Numbered from the stretch's first letter, positions 45,559 to 54,985 are shown. The stretch: 59,440 bases of DNA from CAIZQW01 sp037133395 (GCA_037133395.1 JBAXOG010000008.1:1-59440); one strand, 5' to 3'. Notes: generated by a model not told the origin, from the letters alone. Translations and numbers: made by a program.

Positions 45559-48500
45559 TCAGAATAACCGTATCATCGTCCCTTGTGGCGGGAAGGCCAG
45601 CAAGAGCTGTTTACTGTCACTGCTCTTTGCCAATGTTGCGCCCTTCGGTGCGCCGATCACTGTTGTTGGCAAGGTGCCTGAAATCGTGCCGCCCGTGCTC
45701 TGCAAGATCGTCCATGTTCCGGAGCGCGTCACCCCGCCACTGACCTCCACTTTAAGCGTAGGGGTCAGCGACACGTTTCCGGCAACCGTGATGAGGTCGT
45801 TCTGGCTCAGCGACAGCACATCCACCAGCAGGCGGCTGTTGTCCTGCAACGTCAGCGCCCCGGCGATCGCCGTACTGATAACAGCCGTATTCGCATTCGT
45901 CGTACCCGCTGCAAGGATGCCGCCTGCATTGACCGTCACATTGCTACCCAGTGTGCCCGTCCCGCACAACACCGCGTTAGTCATCACCGTTGCATCGCTC
46001 GAATCGATCTTTCCGTTGACCTGCAAGGTGCCACCGTTGACGATCGTCGATCCGGTATACGTATTGTTCGTGGTGAGTAGCATCGTGCCAGCACCCGTCT
46101 TGGTGAGGCTAGAGGCGGGCCATGCTGTGGTGTTAATCGTTCCATTTGCCAAGGGGGCCGAGACCGTCAAATCGGTTCCCGACACCACGTCGCCCACATT
46201 GAATATCGTGTTACGCGTTCCAACATTGCTGAGTGAAAAATTGGCTCCGGTACTGCCACGATTCATGGTCGAGGCCGCAGTGCCACCCACTGTCACCGTG
46301 CCGTTCAAGATCGCAACCGCAGTTGCGGCTGAAGAATTTACGGTCATCGTGCCCCCGTTTAAATTGACAGTGTTGAAGGTTTGCATGAAGTTCTGAGGGC
46401 TGTACCCGACCTTCAAGATACCTCCATTGACATTAATGATCACGGGTATCTGAGCAGTAGTGCTACCCAGGCTATCATTGATATTTACACTCGACATCAC
46501 CCACAGCGTCGCATTGGTAGCGATGTTGATGTTGCGGACGACCGTCAGGTTACCCAAACCACTGGCTATAGGCGTTGTGGTGTTTTCTCTTGGCCCATCA
46601 GCATTAACCGTTCCTGAGTTGATGTTCACATCGCCGGTGAAGGTGCTCGCTCCAGTGAGCGTCTGGGTGGCTGAACTGCTGTAGACAAACGAGCCAGAAC
46701 CCGAAATGATGTTGGTATAAGTACCGTTGCCTAGTTTGCCGGTGCCTCCGATGGTCAGAGTGCCTGCAGCGATCGCCGTTACGCCGGTGTAGGTGTTCAC
46801 GCCAGTGAGGATCAGGTTGCCTGCGCCGGACTTGGTGAGGGCACTGGACGATGTGTTGTCTTTGATAACGGGATCCATCGTGAGTGTGTCCGCAGCGCCA
46901 TCCACCCGGATTACCAGTTCGCCACCACTTGTCCCTGCCTGAAGGGTGCTCGCGGTGGTTTTGCTGATTAAGGCACTGCCAGAACCAGCGGAAAGAATAC
47001 CATTTGCACTGAGAACGGCCGTGTTGTCCAGGGTTATATTGTTGGTGCCCATGTTCAGCGTATTGACAGCCGCCGTGGCCTGGGCAGTGACATTGCCGCT
47101 CAGGGCGACGTTCTTTGACGAGTCATTGGCTATCGCATTCACGCCGCTTACGCCGCCGACATAGTTTGCGTCGCTGGTGGTGTAGGCCCGGAGATAGTTA
47201 CTGGTATCATAACTGGCATAACTGCTGCCACCAAAGAAGACGCCCTTGTCCAGCAACGTGCCTGTGGGAACCGAAGATCCAGCAAACTGCGTGAGGACGA
47301 TTTTGTTGTTCGAACCGTTGCTGCCGTTGACGGTCGCGAAGTTAGCAGCCGCTCCAACTGTACGTGCGGCGAGGTTTGCGAAGGTCAGGGCGGTGTTGCC
47401 GCTGCCGGGGTAGGTGGACTTGACCGTGCCTTCGCCTACGTTGAGGGTCAGCAACCCCATACCCTGAGCGCTGCTGGCGGCTTCTTGGACATCAAAGGTT
47501 CCCATCCCGCCGAAGGTCAGTGCAGTGCCGGTGGTGCCGTTTAAACTGCCCGACGTGCCGTTGCCGACTTGGAGCAAGCCGCCATTGATGGTGCTCGTGC
47601 CTGTGTAGGTGTTGGCTCCCGAGAGAATCCACTTGCCAGCATCGGCCTTGATGAGGGCGATCAAACCACCAGAAGCGTTATTAACGATGGCACCCCTAAT
47701 CTCGTTCGCATCGGTATTAGCGCCACCGAGGGTGAGCGTGCGAGTCGCGGTGATGCCAGTGATGGTGGTGTTAAAGGGTGTCGCGGTGAAAATTAGGCCG
47801 GAACCACCATTCGCGCCGGAACTCTGGATTCTGCCACTGCAGAGATGTGCGGCAGTGCCGTTCCCAATCGTAAACGTGCGACTGCTGGTGTTGCCCGCGC
47901 CGGTGTAGTTAAGGATGCCGGTGGCAGCGCTGTCGCCGAGTCGAATCCCGGTGCCCGTAGTGCCCTTGCCAGCAGCGCTGGCGATACCGAAATCAGCGAG
48001 GGTGGCAATATTGAGCGTGCCATTGTTGATCTGAAGCTGGCCTGTAAAGGTGTTGCCGTTGTTCGAGAGTGTCCATGTGCCCACGCCAGCCTTAGTGACT
48101 AAGAGCGCGTTGACTCCGTTATCGCTAATCATACTTTGGAAATCATTCTCACCCGTGTTGCTACCACCCAAAGAAAGAACCGTGCTGGCGGCCGCCGTGT
48201 TGCTGAACGTCCCATTAAAGACAAGCGGATTGCCACCATCGTTTTGGATCACGGCGATTTTCGAGGTGGCGGTAAAAGCGATGTTAATAGCGCGGTTGAT
48301 GGTCGTGCTCAAGCTAGCGGAACCGGTGTAGATCAGATTGCCCCCCGATATTCCGCCAAACGTGATCGTGCTGCCCGCACCGATGGCGCTGGGAACTCCG
48401 CTTGCGGCGAGGGAATTGATTGAGAGGGTACCTTGGTTGATGGTCAGATCACCCGTAAACGAATTGATACCGGAGAGTGTGAGCGTACCTGCTCCGTCCT

Positions 48501-49053
48501 TTGTCAGACTGCGCGCGCCGCCCGTTTCGCTGATGATGCCTGACATGGAGAGGTTATGGCTGGTATTCGCGGTGATGCGTCGATTGTTGTCGAGGATCAT
48601 ATCATTTGCGATGGAGTCAGAGAACGCGGTGCCCGTAGCGAGAGTATTCGTGATATCCCCCCCCAAGGTGATGCGATTGCCGGAAAGGGAGAAGACTGCT
48701 AACCCTGATGTGTTGGTGTTGTTAAGGAAGTTGATGCCCGCAAAGAGGGTGTCGGCAGGGAAGTCGTTGATTGTGGCCGTCCTGTTTGTACCCGCGAAGC
48801 TCAACGTGTCGCCTGCGATAGGCGCCCCGCCCGTTCCGCCGCCACCGGTCCAGTTATCCGCATTCCACAACGCACTGTTGAGGCCGTCCCAAGTTGCAGT
48901 GCCAGCCCATGCCGACAACCCCGGCATGATCGCCGAAAGGGCAAGTGCCGACAGAAACAGGAACCGATTGGTTGACGCGCGGAGAGGCGCGAAGAGTGTT
49001 GAGAGTGTTGTGATAAGTGAACGCAACGTTTTGTTTTCGATCTGAATACTCAT
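45559..49053 (-). CDS. Autotransporter-associated beta-strand (PATR) repeat protein 1
   Basis: 1164 residues. An extended signal peptide of about 50 residues (MSIQIENKTLRSLITTL..., hydrophobic core ending LSAWA) resembles those of autotransporters. The body consists of beta-helix-type repeats around the motif GAGTLTLSGxNxYTG with GTLxVNG, starting with a TATWDG...W..NWTGG unit. No beta-barrel translocator domain and no sorting motif that I recognise is at the C terminus, which ends QGTMIRLF. GAGGAGG seven bases before the ATG supports the start. Paralogous to the next gene upstream (49131-53684), with nearly identical C-terminal 110 residues. A surface scaffold or glycan-binding adhesin is an inference. 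Confidence 0.87.
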   Translation of the reverse strand: MSIQIENKTLRSLITTLSTLFAPLRASTNRFLFLSALALSAIMPGLSAWAGTATWDGLNSALWNADNWTGGGGTGGAPIAGDTLSFAGTNRTATINDFPADTLFAGINFLNNTNTSGLAVFSLSGNRITLGGDITNTLATGTAFSDSIANDMILDNNRRITANTSHNLSMSGIISETGGARSLTKDGAGTLTLSGINSFTGDLTINQGTLSINSLAASGVPSAIGAGSTITFGGISGGNLIYTGSASLSTTINRAINIAFTATSKIAVIQNDGGNPLVFNGTFSNTAAASTVLSLGGSNTGENDFQSMISDNGVNALLVTKAGVGTWTLSNNGNTFTGQLQINNGTLNIATLADFGIASAAGKGTTGTGIRLGDSAATGILNYTGAGNTSSRTFTIGNGTAAHLCSGRIQSSGANGGSGLIFTATPFNTTITGITATRTLTLGGANTDANEIRGAIVNNASGGLIALIKADAGKWILSGANTYTGTSTINGGLLQVGNGTSGSLNGTTGTALTFGGMGTFDVQEAASSAQGMGLLTLNVGEGTVKSTYPGSGNTALTFANLAARTVGAAANFATVNGSNGSNNKIVLTQFAGSSVPTGTLLDKGVFFGGSSYASYDTSNYLRAYTTSDANYVGGVSGVNAIANDSSKNVALSGNVTAQATAAVNTLNMGTNNITLDNTAVLSANGILSAGSGSALISKTTASTLQAGTSGGELVIRVDGAADTLTMDPVIKDNTSSSALTKSGAGNLILTGVNTYTGVTAIAAGTLTIGGTGKLGNGTYTNIISGSGSFVYSSSATQTLTGASTFTGDVNINSGTVNADGPRENTTTPIASGLGNLTVVRNINIATNATLWVMSSVNINDSLGSTTAQIPVIINVNGGILKVGYSPQNFMQTFNTVNLNGGTMTVNSSAATAVAILNGTVTVGGTAASTMNRGSTGANFSLSNVGTRNTIFNVGDVVSGTDLTVSAPLANGTINTTAWPASSLTKTGAGTMLLTTNNTYTGSTIVNGGTLQVNGKIDSSDATVMTNAVLCGTGTLGSNVTVNAGGILAAGTTNANTAVISTAIAGALTLQDNSRLLVDVLSLSQNDLITVAGNVSLTPTLKVEVSGGVTRSGTWTILQSTGGTISGTLPTTVIGAPKGATLAKSSDSKQLLLAFPPQGTMIRLF
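45716..45872. repeat. 157-base segment identical in both PATR genes (copy 1)
   Basis: Every base from 45716 to 45872 equals 49288 to 49444. The segment encodes the conserved C-terminal region that includes LLVDVLSLSQNDLITVAGN. The flanks differ. Identity at silent positions points to recent duplication or gene conversion. Confidence 0.85.
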
Positions 49054-49130
49054 GCTGAAACCTCCTCATTTAAAAAGTGCCTAATAACCCCGACACGAAA
49101 ACAATACCGTTTACCCCTCTCACACCCGCC

Positions 49131-52100
49131 TCAGAATATCCGTATCAACGTCCCCTGCGGCAGGAAGGTCAGCAAGAGCTGTTTACTGTCGCCACTCTTT
49201 GACAACGTGGCGCCCTTTGTCCCGCCGATTACCGTTGCGGGCAATGTGCCTGAAATCGTTCCGCCCGTGCTCTGCAAGATCGTCCACGTTCCGGAGCGCG
49301 TCACCCCGCCACTGACCTCCACTTTAAGCGTAGGGGTCAGCGACACGTTTCCGGCAACCGTGATGAGGTCGTTCTGGCTCAGCGACAGCACATCCACCAG
49401 CAGGCGGCTGTTGTCCTGCAACGTCAGCGCCCCGGCGATCGCCGCGCCGCCGACCGTATTGGTCGTGCCCGCCGCGAGGATGCCGCCCGCATTGATTGTC
49501 ACATTGTTGCCCAGCGTGCCTGTTCCGCACAACACCGCGTTGGTTATCACCGTTGCGGAACTTGACGCGATCGCCCCGTTCACTTGCAATGTGCCGTTGC
49601 TGACCGTTGTCGTGCCTGTATAGGTGTTGTTCGTGGTAAGCACCATCGTGCCGGTGCCCGTCTTGATGAGATGGGATGCAGCAAGAGAGAATCCATTTCG
49701 GACGCTGGCCGCGATAATCAAATCCGCCTCCGCGGAAACGGTCGCATCGGCTACATTGAAGACGGTGGTGCGCAGATTAGCGTCCGTATTGCTTAGGTTG
49801 AATTGACTGGTAGGATCGGTCGAGCCGATGATACTGGAAGCCACCGAGCCTGCCACCGTTACTTTGCCATTCACCTGGAAGCACCCGTTCACATTACCAA
49901 CGCTATTGTCGGCCTTGATGGTGCCCCCGTTCAACGTGACATTGTTGAAGACGTTGATGTTTCCGGAGTCGATAACCATGCCGCCCGCGTTGACCACGAG
50001 AACTGGCATCGGCTGTGTGGCGACTTCGCCCAACACAACAACACCCGACAGCAGCAATGTTCCGCCGTTGTTGACGTTGATGTTGCGAATAGCCGTCGTG
50101 CTTCCCAATGGCCCTGTGCCTCCGGTAATCGTAACAGTGCCTGCGTCGATGTTCACATCGCCTGTGAAGGTATTCGCGCCGCTAAGAGTCAGCGTACCTG
50201 CGCCGGTTTTGGACATACCGTTCGTCCCCACCAAGACCGCTGTGATGGCGGCAGACTGATTGTTGACCATGATGACGGGCGTGTTGGTTCCAGCCAGCGT
50301 CAGCGTATAGGCCGGAAGATCGGCGTTGACGGTCCAGGTGCGTACGTTCCCCATGTCCCCGAAGACCAAGTTACCGATAGTGAGCGCGCTACCAAGGGAG
50401 ACCGAGGTATTACCAGCAAGCGTCAATGTACTGAAATCTGCTGTGATGCCGATGCCCTGTCCTACCACCTTATTCAGCCAATTGCCTGCCACTGTCCACG
50501 AACCGCTAACCAGATTTGTCCACGTCGCGGTTGAGCCTGCCACCGTGGTGTAAGTCGCGCTGGAGACCGCGCTGTCCAACATACCGCTATTGGTGGCGTA
50601 GGCCTTGATGGTTATGTTCGTCGGCGACGGAACGATCACAATAGCCGACGCGCTTCCAGCCACGCCACTCGGCGAGGTGTTTGTGGGGGTACTCCCATCA
50701 AGGGTGTAAAAAACGGTCGAGCCGGCATCGCCGCAGGAGATGGTAATGGTCTGCGCGCCGAAGTACCCGCCGGAGTCCGGATTGAACGTGGGTGTGAGAA
50801 CAGGGACTTGACCCCCTTTGACCATCACCGAGATGGTTCCATCGCTTATCAGGGTCGCCGTGTTCCACTCTCGGTCACCAGGCAGCGCGGGCAGATTTGT
50901 CGTGGAGAAACTGCCGCTGTAAGAACCCGATGCCTTAGTGAACAGTGTGAACGTGTCGCCGATCGCCAGCGCATCACCTGTGGCAGTCACCGAGAGTGTG
51001 CCACCGTAGATCACCCCAGTCATTCCCGTCACCCGGTCGCTCGCCAGGACAGCACCGGTCTTGTTGATCCGAAAGACATTCGTACTGCCTGACAACAGAG
51101 TGAGCATGCTCTTGTTCGTGAGCGTGCCGATGCTGGCCCCCCCCGGCGCCAACGTGCCTCCGACCCTGTTGGTTACGATACCATTAATCGTCCCTGTCCC
51201 GCGCAACGTACCGCCAGCCACCACTGTCACAGTACTGGCCGCCGCCAGCGAGCCATCAACCTGCAATGTGCCGTTGCTGACGGTCGTCGTGCCAGTGTAG
51301 GTATTCGCGCCGCTGAGCCGCAGGGTACCGATTCCGGACTTAGTAAGGCTAGAGCCGGTCGCATTTGCAATGACTGCCGAGATCGTTAAATCCGGATCAG
51401 GAGAAGCGGTCACATCGGCCACATTGAAGTTGGCGGCTACGTTAGCCGTGCCGGTGCCATTTATCAATGACGCCACAGATCCCCCAACCGTCACGTTGCC
51501 ATTGATTCGGAGATTACTACCGCTAGCCGTCATGGTGCCCCCGTTCAAATTGACATTGTTGAACACGGCATACTGCCCGCCGTTGTCAAATGTGCCCCCA
51601 TTGATATTGAGAACTGCTGTTATCGTGGAAGTGACTTCGCCAAGTTGACAAGAAGCGTTACCAAACTTCAACGTCGCACCGGAATTAACGTTGATGTTAC
51701 GGGCAACCATTGTGTTGCCCAATGCGGTAGCCGTTCTATTATTGGCGCCATTATAAGCACTGGCAAGGATCACCGTGCCTGTGTTGATGTTCACATCGCC
51801 AGTAAAGGTGCTCGAGCCGCCAGAGAGCGTGAGGGTATTGGTGCCGGCCTTCGTCAGGGACCCAGCTCCGGAGAGCACGCCTGCGTACGTGGTAGCGGCG
51901 TTGTTGCCGCCAATGGTCAGGGCTATGGCATTGCCAGCACTGTTGGTCAGGCCGAAGCCAAAGCTTGTTCCAGCACTGGCGGCAGCCAGACCGCCAAAGG
52001 TGAAGTTGGTGCCGGCGACACTGTCGAAGACGAGCGTACCACCCGCCATGGTGACCGTGCTGTTGGTCGCCGCAAATTGATTGGCGAGTTTCAGCGTACC

Positions 52101-53684
52101 AGCATTCAAGTAGGTCGCTCCGGCGTAGGTGTTCGTGCTGGTGAGGGTCAGCGTGCCCGTGCCGCTCTTGGTCAGGGCGTTTGTGCCATTGGCCAGGATC
52201 GGGGTGGAGAGGGTCAACGTGTCGCTGGACTGGTCCGTGCGCACGACCAGTTCGGCCCCGCTCCCTGCCTGGATGCCCGTGCCGCCGGTGATCGAGCCGC
52301 CCGCCGCGTTGCCGGACTTGAGGATGCCATTGATGGTGAGGGTGGCGCCCCCCGCCAGCGTCACGTTGTTCGCATTTGCGATGTTCATCGAGGTGATCGA
52401 GGCTGTTGTCTGACCGGTGATCGCGCCGCTGCCATTGATCCACGCATACAACTTGCCACCGGTAAATGCGGCGGTCGAAGCCGTGATGCTCTCGGAATTG
52501 GCATCCGTGCCATAGTTGATCCCGCGGATATAAGTGCCCGCGCCATTCATCCATGCGAAGTCGGCAGTGGAAGTCCCACCATTGTAGAATGTGCCCTGGT
52601 CGATGAATCCGGCTGCCTTGCCGGTCAAGTTGATCGCTGTGTCCGTGCCAATCGTTCCAGGAGTTCCACCATATACAAAGTTGGCGATGGCGCCCGCAGT
52701 GCGTGTCCCCAGGGAAGAGAACGTCAGCGCCACGGTCTGGGCAGCAGTGCGCGTGGCAATGACCATGTTATCGCCAGCGGTAAATGTCAACGCGCCCATG
52801 TTCTGGCTCTTCACCCCGGCGGCGGTGGTATTGTCGTAATTGAACGTGCCTCCGCCCATAGCGAGTGCCGAATAAGCACCCGTGTTCAAGAGCGCACCAC
52901 CCGCGCCCGCATCGATTGTCAGGAGGCCCGCACTCACAGTGGTCGCGCCACTGTAAGTGTTGGCACCGGAAAGGATCCAGGTACCCGTACCGTTCTTGGC
53001 TAAGGCTATCGCCCCCGTTCCGTTGACGATGGCACCACTGACCGTATTGGATCCCGTGTTTGAGCCGCTCAGATACAGTGTCTTGGTGCCAGTGGCGCCC
53101 ATGGAGACCTGCCCGTTAATTTTCAAAGTCGTGCTGGACTGTGTACCGTTGTTCACAAAGTTGTAAGTCTGGTTGGGCCATTGAAGAACGAGTGGCGCAT
53201 TAATTGTTTCGATGATGTTGGCAGCGGTGAGCGAGTTGAGAACCTGAATGGTGCCATCGGTACATAGTTGGAGAGGATTGCCGCCAATGGTGCCGATGTT
53301 ATAATTTCCCGCGTTGGTATCGAAGGTGATGGTGAGAATCTGCCAGCCGGTACTGGAGTCAATCAAGATGGGGGTACCGGACGTGCCGTATGTTCCTACC
53401 ACCGTGTTGAAGGTGGCTGTATCTCTGTATGTGTTGGCCGAGCCGCCGGGAACACCTGCGCCGCCAGCGACAGTGCCACTCGCCCAGTTATTGGCTGTGG
53501 TCCAGTTGGCGCTGGACGCTCCGGTGTTCAGCCAAGTTCCGTTCGCCGCCTGCGTGCTTCCGGTGCAAAGTGCGATTGCAGCGAGCAAAGACAGAACCAG
53601 GAACCGATTGGTTGACACGCGGCAGGAAACACAGCGTGTTGTGATCAGTGAACGCAACGTCTTGTTTTCGATATGAATACTCAT
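49131..53684 (-). CDS. Autotransporter-associated beta-strand (PATR) repeat protein 2
   Basis: About 1517 residues. The start at 53684 (MSIHIENKTLRSLI) is chosen because it matches its paralog and has GAGG nine bases upstream; an ATG at 53693 would leave no space for a ribosome-binding site. A long signal peptide ends GSTQAAN. PATR-type beta repeats (GTGTWILSGANTYSGAT and similar) fill most of the protein. At about residues 960-1045 there is a chitobiase C-terminal-like/Fn3-type domain (TVFYTLDGSTPT). The C-terminal 110 residues are nearly the same as in PATR 1 and end QGTLIRIF. There is no translocator barrel. It is first in the locus, divergent from the regulator. Probably a cell-surface or exported scaffold. 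Confidence 0.87.
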   Translation of the reverse strand: MSIHIENKTLRSLITTRCVSCRVSTNRFLVLSLLAAIALCTGSTQAANGTWLNTGASSANWTTANNWASGTVAGGAGVPGGSANTYRDTATFNTVVGTYGTSGTPILIDSSTGWQILTITFDTNAGNYNIGTIGGNPLQLCTDGTIQVLNSLTAANIIETINAPLVLQWPNQTYNFVNNGTQSSTTLKINGQVSMGATGTKTLYLSGSNTGSNTVSGAIVNGTGAIALAKNGTGTWILSGANTYSGATTVSAGLLTIDAGAGGALLNTGAYSALAMGGGTFNYDNTTAAGVKSQNMGALTFTAGDNMVIATRTAAQTVALTFSSLGTRTAGAIANFVYGGTPGTIGTDTAINLTGKAAGFIDQGTFYNGGTSTADFAWMNGAGTYIRGINYGTDANSESITASTAAFTGGKLYAWINGSGAITGQTTASITSMNIANANNVTLAGGATLTINGILKSGNAAGGSITGGTGIQAGSGAELVVRTDQSSDTLTLSTPILANGTNALTKSGTGTLTLTSTNTYAGATYLNAGTLKLANQFAATNSTVTMAGGTLVFDSVAGTNFTFGGLAAASAGTSFGFGLTNSAGNAIALTIGGNNAATTYAGVLSGAGSLTKAGTNTLTLSGGSSTFTGDVNINTGTVILASAYNGANNRTATALGNTMVARNINVNSGATLKFGNASCQLGEVTSTITAVLNINGGTFDNGGQYAVFNNVNLNGGTMTASGSNLRINGNVTVGGSVASLINGTGTANVAANFNVADVTASPDPDLTISAVIANATGSSLTKSGIGTLRLSGANTYTGTTTVSNGTLQVDGSLAAASTVTVVAGGTLRGTGTINGIVTNRVGGTLAPGGASIGTLTNKSMLTLLSGSTNVFRINKTGAVLASDRVTGMTGVIYGGTLSVTATGDALAIGDTFTLFTKASGSYSGSFSTTNLPALPGDREWNTATLISDGTISVMVKGGQVPVLTPTFNPDSGGYFGAQTITISCGDAGSTVFYTLDGSTPTNTSPSGVAGSASAIVIVPSPTNITIKAYATNSGMLDSAVSSATYTTVAGSTATWTNLVSGSWTVAGNWLNKVVGQGIGITADFSTLTLAGNTSVSLGSALTIGNLVFGDMGNVRTWTVNADLPAYTLTLAGTNTPVIMVNNQSAAITAVLVGTNGMSKTGAGTLTLSGANTFTGDVNIDAGTVTITGGTGPLGSTTAIRNINVNNGGTLLLSGVVVLGEVATQPMPVLVVNAGGMVIDSGNINVFNNVTLNGGTIKADNSVGNVNGCFQVNGKVTVAGSVASSIIGSTDPTSQFNLSNTDANLRTTVFNVADATVSAEADLIIAASVRNGFSLAASHLIKTGTGTMVLTTNNTYTGTTTVSNGTLQVNGAIASSSATVITNAVLCGTGTLGNNVTINAGGILAAGTTNTVGGAAIAGALTLQDNSRLLVDVLSLSQNDLITVAGNVSLTPTLKVEVSGGVTRSGTWTILQSTGGTISGTLPATVIGGTKGATLSKSGDSKQLLLTFLPQGTLIRIF
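49288..49444. repeat. 157-base segment identical in both PATR genes (copy 2)
   Basis: Partner of 45716-45872, with no differences over 157 bases. Divergence starts at once on the 3' side and with one change followed by high similarity on the other side. Confidence 0.85.
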
Positions 53685-53784
53685 AATAAACATCCTCGTT
53701 TTTTAAAGAGTCTAATAACCCCTACATGATAAGATTACCGCTTTTCTCTAAATGCTGTCTATGCAAAATAGCCGGATTCATAAT

Positions 53785-53804
53785 AAAGCTGTATTAGCAG
53801 GTTT
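53785..53804. promoter_or_regulatory. Candidate operator, AAAnCTG-N6-CAGnTTT palindrome (copy 2)
   Basis: AAAGCTG, six bases, CAGGTTT: a perfect match to a twofold-symmetric site with half-site AAAnCTG. It ends four bases before the -35 hexamer of the regulator gene and lies about 100 bases upstream of the divergent PATR 2 start, so it could serve both promoters. Confidence 0.65.
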
Positions 53805-53808
53805 CCTG

Positions 53809-53838
53809 TTGACACCTCATCACCCGCCGTGATATTTT
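53809..53838 (+). promoter_or_regulatory. Sigma-70-like promoter of the regulator gene
   Basis: TTGACA (53809-53814) and TATTTT (53833-53838) are separated by 18 bases. Transcription would begin near 53845, which makes the ATG at 53844 and GTG at 53829 unlikely starts and leaves a leader of about 45 bases to the TTG at 53889, which has AAGGAG at 53877-53882. Confidence 0.6.
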
Positions 53839-53888
53839 TCTACATGAATAACGAAAATTGTGTCAGCGATGTATACAAGGAGATAACT

Positions 53889-54971
53889 TTGACTACACCC
53901 CAGCCTAAGCATTTGATTATTTTTGAGACCCTCCGGGATGAAATCCTGGCGGGTAAACATACGGTTGGCAGACGTTTTCCGAGTGAGCAACAACTCGTGA
54001 AACGTTTCGGTTTTTCACGTCCGACCGTCTCACGTGCCTTACGCGATTTAAAAAACGCAGGGTTACTCGATCGCCGTCCTGGCTCAGGAACGTACCTCCA
54101 TCCGTCAACCAATGGATCTACGCGCTATTTCGGCATGATTGTGCCCAGTCTTGGAACGACAGAGATTTTCACGCCGATCTGTAATTCGATTGCTTCTCAT
54201 AGCCAACAGTCGGGTTGCTCGTTGATCCTCGGCAATATGTCTTCAGCCGATCCCGTGATGCGCGCCAAGCAATCCCTTGATCTGTGCCGTCAATATATCC
54301 AGCAGAAGGTCGCCGGCGTCTTTCTCGAGCCCCTTGAAATTATTCCAGGGCACGAGAGCATCAATCAGGAACTCCTGCAACTTCTTTCCAAAAGCAATAT
54401 CCCCGTGGTGCTCCTCGATCGTGATATCGTTCATTTTCCTGAACGCAGTTCTTATGATCTCGTAGGTATCGACAACATGAGCGCGGGCTATCGCGTGGCC
54501 CAGTATCTGATTGACAGGGGTTCTAAACGCCTATTCTTTGTTGCGCATCCAGGTTCCGCGTCGACCGTGCAATACCGTATTGCTGGCGTTGGCGATGCCA
54601 TGCTGCAAGCGGGGCTTCCGTGGGACAACAAACATGTTCTCTTTGGCGACTCTGAAAGCCGTGTCTTCGCCAAGTCGATTATGGCAAAAAAACCGCATGC
54701 GCTCATCTGTGCCAACGATGCAACCGCCGCTCAATTGATTGGTTGTCTGGCGGATCTGGGAATCTCCGTGCCTAAATCAGTTCGGATCGCCAGTTTCGAT
54801 GATGTTCAGTATGCGAAATTGCTAACACCCGCGCTCACGACGATTCATCAGCCCTGCGCTGAACTGGGTGCAGTTGCGGTCCAGACTCTTCTGCAGCGAA
54901 TTGCCGCACCCCAGACCCCTCCGCGTGAAATTCTCCTTCATGCGCCCCTCGTCATTCGTAAATCAGCGTAA
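53889..54971 (+). CDS. GntR-type DNA-binding domain fused to LacI-type sugar-sensing domain
   Basis: 360 residues from TTG at 53889, chosen because a perfect AAGGAG lies six bases upstream and the promoter lies before it; GTG 53829 and ATG 53844 are alternatives. Residues 1-65 form a GntR-type winged helix (GRRFPSEQQLVKRFGFSRPTVSRALRDL, then LLDRRPGSGTYL). From about residue 75 to the end is a periplasmic-binding-protein-like sensor as in LacI/GalR (VVLLDRDIV, DLVGIDNMSAGYRVAQYLI, ALICANDATAAQLIG, IASFDDVQYAKLLTPALTTI). This layout is that of AraR. It probably represses the adjacent glycan locus until a sugar binds. It is divergent from the PATR genes and converges with rnfC. Confidence 0.9.
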   Translation: MTTPQPKHLIIFETLRDEILAGKHTVGRRFPSEQQLVKRFGFSRPTVSRALRDLKNAGLLDRRPGSGTYLHPSTNGSTRYFGMIVPSLGTTEIFTPICNSIASHSQQSGCSLILGNMSSADPVMRAKQSLDLCRQYIQQKVAGVFLEPLEIIPGHESINQELLQLLSKSNIPVVLLDRDIVHFPERSSYDLVGIDNMSAGYRVAQYLIDRGSKRLFFVAHPGSASTVQYRIAGVGDAMLQAGLPWDNKHVLFGDSESRVFAKSIMAKKPHALICANDATAAQLIGCLADLGISVPKSVRIASFDDVQYAKLLTPALTTIHQPCAELGAVAVQTLLQRIAAPQTPPREILLHAPLVIRKSA

Positions 54972-54985
54972 GGAATGGTAACGGG

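Noticed and set aside
51751..52554. Minus-strand open frame in another reading frame of PATR 2
   Set aside because: Translation is a His/Trp/Gln/Arg-rich repeat product, an artefact of the repeated codons of PATR 2.
51645..53003. Long plus-strand open frame (452 codons) opposite PATR 2
   Set aside because: It lies fully antisense to a repeat-rich gene with strong codon bias; its translation is low in structure, rich in Arg/Gly/Ala and has no ribosome-binding site. Similar antisense frames occur along both PATR genes.
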